Assembly (NCBI GenBank): GCA_026168455.1
Contig: CM047431.1
Location: 43,899,466 to 43,963,465 of the forward strand
DNA: 64,000 nt
Source: Theocolax elegans
Lineage: Eukaryota > Arthropoda > Insecta > Hymenoptera > Cerocephalidae
Direction of reading: 5' to 3'
Shown one piece after another: positions 11,076 to 22,931 of this stretch. The notes under the pieces were generated by a model. The model made no database searches. It saw only the letters and a program-made list of their open reading frames with translations, and was not told the origin of the DNA. Both the position numbers and the translations under genes were made by a program. Every line of letters begins with the position of its first letter. The stretch's first letter is position 1.

Positions 11076-12200
11076 AATCCACAATGCAAGTTTATAACGT
11101 TCGACGGCAAGTGACACACCTGCACTTTAACGAAAAAATAGTTAAGTTTGGTAGAAATAAAATAAATGTCACTTTACTGAACACTTTACAAAATTATAAA
11201 ACTGACGAACAAAAACATAAGAAAATCTATACCTCTTGTGTGTATAAAAAATTAAAGGTATATATGTATAACTAAATTAAGGTTTCGACATCTTCTTACA
11301 ACCACTGAATTTAAAATTCCTAGAATAAGTTTGCATTCATTCAAGATCGATAACAATTTAATTAGCGAAACAGTAACAAATGATTGCCGCGTAAAAACAC
11401 TTTCCAAGTTAATTAAAGCATCCATAAAATCATTCGTGTGAACTGATTTACGAGATGCGATTTAGACTCAACTTGTGCTTTCGAATGCAAGTTAATCTAT
11501 TTTGAAAAATGACTGTTCGGTACGATTTTTTTTTTCGTTTGACAATGCAGCTGCATTGCTTACTTGATATTTTGGTAATTCGCGTTATGCGAATATACGT
11601 ACCGGGGTAACCTAAAAAAACAATGGGTCAACCGATTCATCTCCCGTTTTCGGTGATTCAAAATCTAAAATTTAAAAACACACGAAATTTCGCTGTAATT
11701 TAAAACTTAAGGAACTACTTGCTATATAAATCATGGTGCTCTCCCAAGTAGTTTGACTTTTAAAATTGTAAATTTGAAAGTACAATTCGATAAAAACAAA
11801 AATTTAATCTCGGTTACGTATAGGGGGTGGGAGGGACGTTCAATCTATATATTTTTATGTAGGGTAACAATGCCGAACGCGTTGTTTATATTATACAAGA
11901 ACCGCAAAGTAAAATACTTTTCTAAATTCTTAAAAAAAAAAAACGCGAAATAAAAGAGTTTTATTAGTGGCATGTGCGTACGCCGGGTGAAAGTGTCGAT
12001 TAAAAAAAAAGGAAAAGAAAGACGAGGCAACTAAAATAATAAAATGTAAAATCTATTGTTGTTTGGTTAAAAATAAAACGAAGCAGCAAACATAACCATC
12101 TATCTGGACATTAAATTCCGCGTGAAATAAAAGCGAGCGAGGCGTAACGTTCAATTGCAAATCAATCGGAGGAAAATGTACGAGCGGCAAAACAATTTGG
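11076..12200. other. No gene seen
   Basis: AT-rich. Short Lys/Asn-rich open frames reflect base composition only. Confidence 0.5.
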
Positions 12201-12810
12201 CTACACGCAGGCGTAAAAATGCGCATCAATCTCTGGCGCTTGGGCGCGACTCTTCATTCCGAGCTCCCCGCTAATCGATGAACTCGCCGAAATAAAGGGG
12301 GATGCGTGCAGGTCTCACCGGAAACGTCCCGTGCGCGGGCGCGCGCGCGCGAATTATTATCTCTCTCTCTCTTTCCCTCTGTATCCCTCGGTCGCGCGTA
12401 CATACCGATGGAACGAGCCGATTTCGCGAATCGTTATTAAATTTGGTGCAACGGAATGGACGTCCAGTCTCGCCGAGTAAATCGCGACGATCTGTGAAAA
12501 TCCAATTGCGCTCCGAGCGGTAATTGTGCGTTACCTGCGATATCGTATACATTTCTGCCTTCGCGCCGATTCAGATGCTATGGATTCTCCCCCTCTCTGT
12601 ACGTTACGACCTCTTCCTCTTTCTCTCTTCCGATATAGATACGCGCTTCGAACGTTTTTCGAATTCGTTCGCCGAATCCCCGTCCCTGCAGCTCGAATCT
12701 TTTCATTTAAATCGTTCACGCTCGACAAACTTTTTTTTATTGATAATCTTCCACAAGTTAACCCTGCAACACACATTTTTCTTTCAACTCTTCGAGAGAT
12801 AGATTTAAGT
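12201..12810. other. GC-richer island with (GC)n and (CT)n runs
   Basis: A CpG-rich segment containing a cgcgcgcgcg run at 12337-12350 and a (CT)n tract at 12360-12373. Several overlapping open frames on both strands exist because the DNA is stop-poor, and none shows a domain. Candidate regulatory or CpG-island DNA, unproven. Confidence 0.3.
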
Positions 12811-13680
12811 AAACTTTAATCCACACTTTTAAATACTCTTTAATTAATATGATCTTGCAAGTTTTTAAGCTACTTGAATTATAAAAGCCTTTTAAGGTGC
12901 ATCAATGTTGAATAACCAATTCCCTTTTAAGAGATGTAAATTAAAAAATAGTCTTTTAAACTTGTAGTTACCTAACTCGTGAACAAATTGAATTTCGACG
13001 ATGGTTATATTAAAAATTCTCAAACCAAATGGATCTCCACGGTTTTGCAAATTATAACCGCGAAAGTATTTACGTATATCTGTATATTACTTTTTTTCAT
13101 GGGATTTAGCTGTGTAAACAAAAGCAATCGGTTGGAACGAACGATTTCACTTTGATGATGATAATGCGTTTTCGGGAGAGCAGCGTTGTACACGCGCGCG
13201 TTTCGCAATTTTCACGAGATTTATTATATTAGAGCGAGCATCGACGCAACGAACGAATGCAAGGGAAGCAACTACAGGCTCGAACGCCGATACGTTTTTG
13301 TGGAGATTTGTTTACGCATAGACAAGAAATAATGGACTGGAAGTTAACGTTGCTTTAATTCCGTATACCGATTGCCTTGGTTTTACCAGTGACCACCGTT
13401 TCGGTGTGTATACGTATATATATACATCATTAATACAATCAATGATCCGCTCTCTTTCCCTACATTTCTATACTTTACCGTACAATTGTTAATTGCGGAG
13501 TTGATTACGTACTTTAATGTACCGGTTACGGAAAACGGGTTAAATTTACAACTTCAAACTACCGCGTCCATTACGTATCGATTCAACAAACTAAAAATTA
13601 TATTTCGTTATCGTATACATTCGTATAAACCTGACGATCTAAAGCTCGTAGAACACTGCTACATCGTCGATAATTGAGCC
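12811..13680. other. No gene seen
   Basis: AT-rich to 13010, then mixed composition. No recognisable coding or RNA feature. Confidence 0.45.
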
Positions 13681-13700
13681 ACTCACGGCTCATATAATTC

Positions 13701-13734
<34 letters not shown>
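13701..13734. repeat. (GA)n microsatellite
   Basis: About 15 GA units. A second, interrupted GA-rich patch lies at 13918-13960. Open frames crossing them are low-complexity. Confidence 0.9.
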
Positions 13735-13736
<2 letters not shown>

Positions 13737-14296
13737 CAAGATGCATGTAGACACAAACAAGGTATGTGCAGGGTGAACCTTCGGGAATTGGCGGCACCGG
13801 GAAGGAAGTACGAGTTTACGGGGCGCAAGCAACGACTATGATAACATCTTATCCCGGGCCATTTACCGTACGATCAACTGCCTCCCCTGTTTCCCAATAC
13901 GAAAAAAAGAAATAGAGACCGAGAGAGGAAGAGAGAGAGAGGAAGAGAGAGCGTGAGGAAAGGATCAAAGTTGGCTTGGGCATACACACCCGAGAACCGA
14001 TGATAATACATTTTTGCGGACGATTGCCAGCGAGATAATACTTTTTTTTCCCTGACAGCTTGTTTGTTCTTATACTTAGGATCTTCGACGATATCCCGTC
14101 AGACAGTTGGGTATTACAATCTATCTTCACTTGTCCTCCAGTCACAAATCTTCAATTTCGGTTAATTCTTTTGTTTTATTTCAAACTTATTGCAAAAGTA
14201 TATAAACCCACCGTTCAGTATGCAGGTATATCCCGCGTAAAAAAATTTATGTTTATCTAAAGTCAAAGTTTAGGGAAAGTTCATATCAACGTGTCC

Positions 14297-14696
14297 AACG
14301 AGACATTCCACAACTTGGAAAAATGTTAATTAAGCATTTGTATAAAGTTTATACAAACTTAAAATAATGTCTTAGGTAAGATTAAAAATAGTATTTTTGA
14401 GCTTGTAAAAATTTGGATAAAAAAAAAATAAAAAAATAAATTTTATTCCGAGATTCGAACTTCCACACTTCTACTTCGAAATTCGATGCTCTATGTACCA
14501 ACTGAGCCATTTTTATTGTTTACGCCATAACATAACAATAAAAATAGCTCAGTTGCAGGTAGAGCGAGAGATTTCAAAATCAAATTTTACAAGATCAAAA
14601 TTACTATTAATCTTACCTAATACATTATTTTAAATTTGTATAAACTTTATACAGATGTTTAATTAATATTTTTCCAAGTTCGGGAATGTCTCGTTG
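14297..14696. mobile_element. Foldback element carrying inverted tRNA-like sequences
   Basis: Outer arms: caacgagacattcc at 14297 pairs with ggaatgtctcgttg ending at 14696, followed inward by ttggaaaaa/tttttccaa, a gtataaagtttatac block and its complement, and taaggtaagatt-type blocks. The inner part of the left arm is a minus-strand tRNA-like sequence. The right arm keeps only the A-box half (agctcagttgcaggtagagc) on the plus strand, so the arms differ by about 60 bp. This is a hairpin element built around a tRNA-derived module. Confidence 0.65.
14445..14512 (-). pseudogene. tRNA-like pseudogene in the left arm
   Basis: On the minus strand, A box TGGCTCAGTTGG and B box GTTCGAATCTC are spaced as in a tRNA. 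The acceptor stem does not pair convincingly, and the flanks are A/T runs. A tRNA relic or SINE head rather than a functional gene. Confidence 0.5.
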
Positions 14697-14950
14697 AACA
14701 TTTTGATATTTATCTTTATTAAATTTTGAGTTTTTTAATATGAAACATTTAACTTAACAGTTATTGTTATCATTCTCTAGTTTGAGTAACAATTATAAAT
14801 CTTTATATTATATCTAATTACAGATGGAAAAAATTATTTATTTTAAAATTATTTATTTTATTAATTTGAAACGCACGTAAGATTCTGATTCAAAACAATC
14901 ATTATAACATTAATAGTTTCCATTCTCACAAAATTTAATGGTATAATAGC
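14697..14950. other. No gene seen
   Basis: Short AT-rich spacer. Confidence 0.4.
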
Positions 14951-15905
14951 GCCGTGTGTGTATATGTACATATAGTATTATCAAAGGTAACAAAATTAAA
15001 ATTATTTTTCCAAGCCGAATTATGCGATGAGAAAGTTTCGAGTAGAAAAAAGAACAGAGTGAGAAAGAAACTTGCCTCCGACAATTGTGAAAAAAGGAAC
15101 GAAAAAAAGAAAGAAAGAAAGAGGAAAAAGAAGAAAAGGATCGGTAGAAAATTCATGCATTCTTTGAAACGTAGTCCGCAAAAGGATAAAATAAAGTGAG
15201 AGAGAAAGCGAGTAGCCCTAAGAGCGACGAGGTTGCGTGGGCGCGAAAGACAAAAGGAGAACTCGTGGAAAAGGTCTCGGCGCGAAATCGAATTTCCACG
15301 GAGGCACAAGTTTTTTCTGCAGCACCCGCGAGAAAGTCCGACTAGATCCCAGCCCGGAAGGAGAGAGATGGAGAGAGGAGGAGAGATGAAGAGAGAAAAA
15401 AAGAAGGAAGAAAAGGAGGAATATTCCCCGTTCCCGAACAAGAGGACGAAATGATCGTGGACCACGTTGCGCCTACTCCCGGTGTATATACGTATGTGTA
15501 TACCTATAGTACGGGGAGTCGGAGTCGTAGTCGGAGTCGGGCCGACTATTAGAATGTATTATGCATGCGCGAAATGGTGGTTTCTCCGCGACGGGAATCA
15601 CTGGCTCGACCGGATGAAGGAGTTTTGCGGTGACGAGGACGTGGAAGACTGCCAAAACGCGTCTACATTCACCGGACTTTTAGCGCCGGCACGACGGGGA
15701 TAAAACCCACGATCGAACCTGAATTATACCTCGAGGAAGAGACGATCGCTTGAATAATCGGGGAATTATGAAAGCGCTGGCTCGCCGATTTATGGATTGG
15801 CTTTTCGACAATCTCGGTAATACGTGCGCACACACGCACACGCACACACCTATATGTACACATCCGTACACTCGATATCTCTCGTTCTTTTTTCCCCCGC
15901 ATTGT
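14951..15905. other. GC-richer, purine-biased island
   Basis: 15040-15440 is strongly purine-rich on the plus strand (gaaagaaag, ggagagag), which creates long Lys/Arg- and, on the other strand, Phe/Ser-rich open frames without domains. 15480-15770 is CpG-rich, and 15825-15850 is a (CA)n-type tract. Possible conserved noncoding DNA; no gene assigned. Confidence 0.3.
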
Positions 15906-16681
15906 TAATTAGAAATGAATAATTTTCGTACCACTCCATATTTAAGAATATTCACGGCTCTCGTACATTCGTAGCTTTTCACGTTTATACACTTGGTATC
16001 AATCGACAAATTGTAGACTATTATTAAGAGAATTATTGTCTTAGCTAGTTTTTGCGTTCGAATTGATTAATTACATTTGAGAATTGATGCATTCCCACCG
16101 ATCACTTCCCTAATGCATCGTTTAGGCAATTCGTTCACATCGTTTTCTTATTAGTTTTAAAAATTCACACAATGATGCAGAAACTCCGAAATTCTCCCTC
16201 CAGAATTTTATTCCAGTAATAATTATTTAAGTTTCGAAACCGTTCACACAACGTCACAAAACGTTTAGTCGGTTTTCGAAACGTTTTTGTAATGATTTGG
16301 AGAAGGACAAGATTTTTCAAAATAACATTTTCAACGATAAGACGTTTCTACATTTTAGAGATTTTCTTTACGTTTTCAGAGTTTTAAAGAAACATTTCAA
16401 ATTTCTGAAACGTTGCCGAAACGTTTTAGCCACGTGACGTAGTATATGCTATGTATATGATATTATTTATACTATATAAATATATTTGGTTTATCTATAT
16501 CTGAGTTACTTACTTATTTTTTACAAGATAACTCAAAATAATTCTACAAATTATTTTAGTAATAACCAGCGATATGAAATAAAATAAAATGTATTATTAG
16601 TTAATAAGGAAAGGTAATATACTAGTATAACCATTACATTTGTGTAAAGATCTAAATATTGTTTAATTATGCTCTTTTTCA
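15906..16681. other. No gene seen
   Basis: AT-rich. Repeated gaaacgttt words (16260-16430) are noted, but no structure could be closed around them. Confidence 0.4.
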
Positions 16682-16877
16682 GGAAAAGAAAATATTTGAT
16701 TAAAAAATACTATACTCTTTAGCAAAAGTGGAAGAAACCGTCAGAATAAGAAAAACTGCTATACGTGATTGTACATATTCAATTATATCACACAGTACAG
16801 TAATTTTTCTAATTCTGACAGTATATCTCACCTTTGCTAAAGAGTATATTAATTTTTAATCAATTACTTTTCTCCAT
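16682..16877. repeat. MITE-like foldback, 196 bp
   Basis: Arms 16682-16765 and 16794-16877 pair around 16779.5. Matched blocks include ggaaaag/cttttctcc, tttgattaaaaa/tttttaatcaa, tatactctttagcaaa and its complement, and gtcagaat/attctgac. Noncoding. Confidence 0.75.
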
Positions 16878-17480
16878 GTTATTAATTATATAGTGTAACA
16901 CGTCCGAGATGCTATTTGTATCAAATTATAGTAACATTGCCCAATAAATAATTAATAAGCTCGAACAAATTACACGTTAACTAAGATAAAATAAAAAAAA
17001 TCGTTGGATTACGAGTAATTTCATTCAGTCGATTAGTTTGCGAAGGTACATTACATTCTAAAAGGAGGCGAAAGCAAATCGACAGGAGTGACTGATAAAA
17101 TTTAAACGGTATCCATCCCTTCCTGTCCTTGAGAAGCAAGTCGTTTCCATACGTAGATATCGCGTATATATATTCGAAAAGTGATGGCGAGAGAAGGAGC
17201 GAAACCGAGGCTTAGTCGCACGTATACACTTTGCGCTGATGCATCGTAGTCTCCTCCTCCAGGTTCTAGTTATCGGGGATCATTTTCCAAATCCTCCAGG
17301 GGATTTTCCGCGTAAACGAGAGACTGACTGGCTTTACGGAGAAATGAATAACCACCTTCGATTTCGGTATCGCGCTTACGACTCGATTCAAATAATCGTT
17401 ACCCACTCGCATCATGATTTTCTAACATATATATTTGAAAAGTACTTGCGTTGTGTATATCGTGAATGAAATGCTGTTAT
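16878..17480. other. No gene seen
   Basis: AT-rich to 17040, then mixed GC with no recognisable feature. Confidence 0.4.
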
Positions 17481-18250
17481 GAAAAAAGAAATTTAAAAAA
17501 AAAAAATGGTCGGTTATTTAATTTGATACCACTCCACTTCATAACGTCGCGTTATCCCCCGAAAAAGCCGTCGTAAATCACGGTAAATTAAAAAAATCAT
17601 CCGGTACATCAAGAAGGAAAAAAAAAATAAGGGAGAAAAGGAAGGAAAGAAAAAAAAGAGAGTAATCCAGCTATAAAAACTCGCCGTCGAAGCGTCCAGG
17701 TCAGCCCTAATCCTGCTTCGGCGACGGGTCCGCTTAACGTCGCATAAAATCCACGCACGAAGGAAAATAAACGCATCTCGGGCTCTGTCGGAATTTCGCC
17801 TCTTGACCATATTATCCTCGTAACTTCAGCGCTCGTAAAATATTTGTTTCAATTTCCGGAACGGTAGGAGAGGAGGAGCAGGCGGCTGGTTCGTTTTTCG
17901 CTCGCGACTACGACTACGACGACGACGACGACGACGACGACGACTACGACGAGTTTATGAGTTGTTAAGCGCGCGGCGCGTCTACGTGTTTGTGTCTCGT
18001 CGATAAAACCGAAACGAGGCGTTGAAATTCCGCGGGTGAAGCGTCTCCTCTCGCACTTGCTCGGAGTCTCGCATCAGAATTTCTACCGGATTTTGAGTGT
18101 TATATCACCATTCGCCGAGAGGACAGCCGTTGAGTCGCGTTTCGTGTTGCAACTAGGTCGATAGGGATTTACTTTTTCTACGATTATTATTTCGACATTT
18201 CGAGTATAGAGATGAAGGTCCAGCCAACTCGAACTGGGTATACGTTCGAT
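17481..18250. other. GC-richer island with (GAC)n; possible promoter or 5-prime exon
   Basis: CpG-dense 17680-18180 surrounds a (GAC/CGA)n tract (17905-17953) and contains no repeat-element signature. An ATG at 18211 opens a nine-codon frame that runs into GGGTATAC, which could be a weak splice donor, but nothing else supports a first exon. Treat it as a candidate regulatory segment. Confidence 0.25.
17905..17953. repeat. (CGA)n microsatellite
   Basis: About sixteen triplets of cga/cta type with a few interruptions. Confidence 0.9.
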
Positions 18251-18590
18251 TTCAACAAAAAAAAAAATTGGGGTACAAATTTTTATCGAAAAGTTTAGTA
18301 ATATTTTTCCTTTTATTGTTCAACCCAGAATAATGGATATAAGAAAGTTTTATCATCTGATTATACCTCCCTATATATGTTATTGCGAATTTGAAATATG
18401 CGGATTATACGGTATACGAATCTATAAAATAACCTCAATTTTTATGCCGGTATTCAATTTTTTTTTATATACATATAATCCTCAAACTATTTCGACGTAT
18501 TTCAAGATAAATCGAATGAAAAGCGCATGGAAAATAAAATTTACGAGAAATTTATCGTTATCGTATTGTTATGCATTTCGTTTCTAAACG
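18251..18590. other. No gene seen
   Basis: AT-rich spacer. An 84-residue open frame has compositional bias only. Confidence 0.4.
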
Positions 18591-19480
18591 CAATTACTTC
18601 GAAGCGTAGAGCGAAAAAAAGTTTGGATTTCCAGCATGTTGGAGTGAAAAAGTAAGAGCCGAAAAGGTACACGAAGGAGAAAGACTAGGCCTAAGATTCG
18701 GGTAGGTACAACTGGACCGTAGCGAGTTCTGGGCCGTAGAGAGTACGTGATATAGGAGGGGTTCCCGTACGGATGCCGATATATCCGGGGGAGGTAGGAG
18801 GGTCGGTTGGAAGGTAGTAGATCGAGGAGAGAGGAGAGAGGCCCGTGCCACTGAATTTGGCATAGCCGCCCACCAGTCGGAAGAATGGATAACTGGTAAT
18901 TGTACGTTGGCAGGGATTCAATGTAGGTAAATACGAGCCGGGGTAGTAAGCCCTGCGCGACACCGGCACGTGTAGACACACCGAACCGCACGTCCCAGAC
19001 GTCCCAGGCGTCCCAGGCTGGTTTGGTAAGGGGCCAAGAAAACCCGATCTCTCCCCCCGACTCACCCACTCCCCCGCCCCCTCCTCATCCTCTCGTGGAA
19101 TAAGAGAGGCCTGAGCCGCTGGTACTCGAGTCCGGTCGAAACGTATCTGGCCGGCATCGCCACTTGATACGATACCTCCTGGTGGCGCGCGGGAGGATTC
19201 ATCTTCGACTCGCGTGGAGACGCCAGATGCTTGCCCAGGCTTGCCCAGGCTTTCTCACCCCCGCGGTCTCTCTTGACTCGAGGGCGGCTGGCACCGAGTG
19301 ATGCTTACCTCTGTTCTCTCTCTTGTCCCTGGATCGCCACTGGCTACGGATCGCTATGGACACGAGTGATATTTGCACCTATCAAACTCCCCGACGTCTT
19401 CTCCTCTCGAGAATGATGGATTTACGATATTCCTCCAGGTGGAGGGGACGACTCTGATAAAATCGCGACACTAAGCTAGC
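18591..19480. other. GC-richer island; long open frames without domains
   Basis: The minus strand has overlapping open frames of 161 and 124 residues (18584-19069), because the DNA is GC-rich and stop-poor. Neither shows a domain or periodic codon bias I can see. Short direct repeats occur (cgtcccag three times near 18988-19020, gcttgcccag twice near 19228). Candidate conserved noncoding or exonic DNA; undecided. Confidence 0.3.
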
Positions 19481-21500
19481 ATAGCACTCTCTTATTCCAT
19501 AAAAAAAGAAAAATAAATAAAATCCACTTTCGGGTAAATCTATCGAATATTTTCTTTAAGTTTGTACAGTTACTATATTGACTCGAAATCTCAATTTATC
19601 AACGAACGCTCCACGCACTCCTTTTTTACCCTTGGCATAGCGGTGGAACCCGAAGCCAGACACACCGCCTCATTTCGCGGCCCAGTGACGCCCAGGAATT
19701 TGCCAATTGGATTTTCCCTGACGCGCGTATCTACCTATCTCTCTTCTCCTCTGTTTCGCTACCGTTCTTTCCATTTCTCAACGTGTACCGCGCTTATTTC
19801 CCTTGATTTACCTTTGTTGCGATTCTCCTGCTTTTGATTAATCGTCGCGTTCTTATCCTTACGGAACATTATTAATTGATATCCCGTCGACTACTACCAC
19901 GTTACTCTCAACTCGCAGCTCGTTTAGTCAGATTGTTTCCTTATTAATAACGTGAACGATTAATACAAAACTCGCTGCTATATATAGTTAAATAGAAGGC
20001 ATTGTAAGGTGTAACGTTTAGTTAAAAGAAAAAAAAATCCGAGATGTAGGAAGTATCGCATAAAGCCAACGTGACATTTTAATTCGAAGGAAATGTCGGT
20101 AGATATTCGCATCATGTCCGCGTCTGCGTTTTATTAAACCGCGTATATATCCAAGGAAAAAATCTACGTTATGATCCTGGCGTCGATTTATCGGGTGGAT
20201 AAAGTTCCTTCGAGATTGCGAGGTGCATACACAATCGTTCCGATAAAAAGTGAAATATTCTGGTATAACCCCCTTGCTTGTTTTATCTTCTTGCGATCGC
20301 TCATTCCTCTTCGCGTTTAATCAACGTTACGATATATCGATGACTTCTTATTCTTCTGCTTCGCGGATACGACTTTCCTACGAGAAAACTTTCGAAATTC
20401 TTAATCCCACCGAATACACTGTACACTGAGTAAATAATAATAATGTATGCGAATAATCAATTTAAACTTATATTTTCAACAGTTAGGGCGCCTGCCTGTC
20501 GGATTAATTATTGAGTGATACTACTTGCGCGCTAGCTGATACTTATAACGCTTACTTTAACTACGTCTAATGGTTCGCAGCTATACTTGATACAAGAACT
20601 CGCACTGCAAGCCGAACACAGGTCAAACGGATAATGTAGGTAAAAACCGCGTGATAGTCACATGGTCATCTATTAACATTGGGAAAGACACTTTTTGATC
20701 AATCGGTAATTCTATTGCTGTATAGTCATTCGGGTATTAAAAACGGTATTATTATATACTCTGATTAAAACTATAATTAAAACTATATTTCCTTAATTGA
20801 CGCAACCCGTCATTCACTTGAATCGAATATTATTGTGTGTCGAGAGTAATATCGACAAGAGGAGTATAGCTACAATTGTAGCAATCAGATTTTTTAAATG
20901 CATGACTGGAAATTCGACCTAACGGATTAAATGTAGTAGAAAATATTGTATTGACTCGAAATATTAATTACTTTATAACAGTGAAGTCGAACAAATTTCT
21001 TTATGTCATTCTTAAATTTAGTAACGATGATTGAGTAATTATTATCTATTAATTTTCATGCGACGAGATATAAAGCTTTCGAGAGTTACTTTTAAGGATG
21101 ATGCAGAAAACATTTCCGATTTTACGATGCTGTTCAATACTCGAATAAATATATTCTACCATGTTTAAACTGCCGTATTGAATTATTGGTTGTAAATATT
21201 TAATATTAATTATAACACTGTTTTGTATATGTATAAATTAGTTTTCTAAGTAAGAATAATCCGTCGACTCAAAAATGTCCGTTCCAATGTTGATATGTTA
21301 AATCAACTAGTCACAAAGTCAAAATTCATCTTTTTGCTTTGTAAACGCCTAAGTACTTATCTTAAGATTCTTCGTACACTGATCGATAAATCGAGAGTCA
21401 AAAAAGCATGTCTCTCTTACAAAACAGTCACAAATGAAAAAGAAAAATTGTCCGATTTTGCAGTCGGATATTCGAGGGTGCGCGCTTATTCGAGTAAATA
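19481..21500. other. No gene seen
   Basis: Mixed composition to 20640, then AT-rich. No RNA gene, repeat pair or coding signature was recognised. Confidence 0.45.
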
Positions 21501-22200
21501 AGGTCCAGGGTAATCCATCGTACGTCCTTTCCGGGCTTACGTAAAGCCCCTCTTACGTCCGGCGCGACGAGCATAGGTATTTATGATATTTCGATTACTC
21601 GGAACGAACCTCCCGAAGAAAAAAAAACGAATCGCTATGGAAAGTAAGGGATGATGGAGAGAGAGAGAGAGAGGGTAGGATGTCGATGTTTACCAATAAT
21701 ATCCTCGGCTTCCTCCTTTATTCGCCTCCTTCTACTTTTTGAAGGGAGAAATGGGAGGGAGTGTGGGGATGGAGGTTTCAGTACCGCGGTTCGAAGACCC
21801 TCAGAAACTCTCGCCATTCTTTAACATAAAATTTGCCCTCGGCTTATCGCTATACCCTTTAACGATTCCGTCCTGCCAGCGACTCGTATCGAGTACCTCC
21901 CACCAGCATTCGAGGAGAAACCGAGCGTTTTCGATGAGGCGGAGCTCAAATCCACGCTTCGAAGAACTCGCAGATTCGCGAACGAGGTCATTGGACTCCG
22001 CGCACTCGGGCCTTTTTCCGCGATTTCCGGTTATTCTTCCTATCCGTTTTTCCTCCTTCTTTACCCTCTTTGCCTTTCAGCCACTTCATTCCGAACTTTC
22101 GGATTACCCTACATTTATTTTCAATAAACATATATTGGAAAATCCACGTTTTCAGACTTATTCAAAATATTCATCTCTTCGACTATACGAAAAAATATGA
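21501..22200. other. GC-richer island with (GA)n
   Basis: A (GA)n tract at 21656-21674 is followed by CpG-rich DNA. A 153-residue plus-strand open frame (21739-22200) has no recognisable domain, and its end is AT-rich. Not called as a gene. Confidence 0.3.
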
Positions 22201-22267
22201 AACTCTCATTATACGAGTATACGTATACACTTGTAATTAAACTATCAATTATGCAACATTGTCTTTT

Positions 22268-22648
22268 TAAGGGGATGTCGGATTCAGATAATGGTCATTT
22301 TTAATATTTCTTTATAAACAAATAATTTTTTAAAAAATCGTGAATGCCATGTCCTTAGGTATGTTTTTAATAGCATACTCAGACATTTTTTCAGATTTTT
22401 AAGTTTGTAATTTAATTCCGATTTTGGCGTTGAAAATTCAAACCTTTTAGACCAATAATTACCGACCAAAAATTGTTTATTCAATTTTTATTATCAAATT
22501 TATGTTTTCTTAAAAACAAAACGGCATGCTCTCGCTTTTGTTTTAAACAGCTCATGTGAATGTTGTTCAGATTTTTAATTCAATATTTCCAACCTAATTA
22601 TTATGTTGAAATGTGTAGATCCCTGCAACTTGGGTCCGAAATCCCGTT
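22268..22648 (+). repeat. Dispersed repeat family D, copy B
   Basis: Collinear with the copy at 4261-4668: ggatgtcggattcagataatg start, the gaccaaaaattgtttattc block, ttgttcagattttaattcaatattt, gtagatccctgcaac, and an aatccc end. The end at about 22648 directly abuts a MITE whose left terminus starts at 22650. Confidence 0.75.
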
Positions 22649-22649
22649 A

Positions 22650-22929
22650 CACGGAGAGAAGAAATCGTTTGAAAAATCGATGCCAACCGTAGCATAAATA
22701 TTTTGAATACTCAAGATAGATTTTTTCAATGCTTGGAACTGATTATTCGAATCCAAGGTCGGCGTGACATCAAAAATTTCGATACTGTCACTGAAAAAAT
22801 GAATTCTATATTACAGTCGGTACTAAAAATATAAATACTAGCAATCGAAAAATAAGCACTACTGATATATACATTTAATGTTCTACTAAAAATTGGTATT
22901 GATTTTTCGGGCGATTTCTTCTCTCCGTA
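22650..22929. mobile_element. CACGGAG-ended MITE, 280 bp, TA target
   Basis: Left end CACGGAGAGAAGAAATCG at 22650; right end CGATTTCTTCTCTCCGTA at 22912-22929, a near-perfect terminal inverted repeat with one terminal change. TA dinucleotides flank both sides (22648-22649, 22930-22931). A tgaaaaatc-type block adds to the inverted match inside. No transposase. TA duplication and short ends fit a Tc1/mariner-like or related non-autonomous DNA element; the family is not identified. Confidence 0.75.
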
Positions 22930-22931
22930 TA

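Noticed and set aside
14935..15465. 176-residue minus-strand open frame
   Set aside because: Phe/Ser/Leu-rich because the plus strand is a purine tract; no domain.
18584..19069. 161-residue minus-strand open frame
   Set aside because: GC-rich, stop-poor DNA with overlapping frames; no domain, signal or splice support visible.
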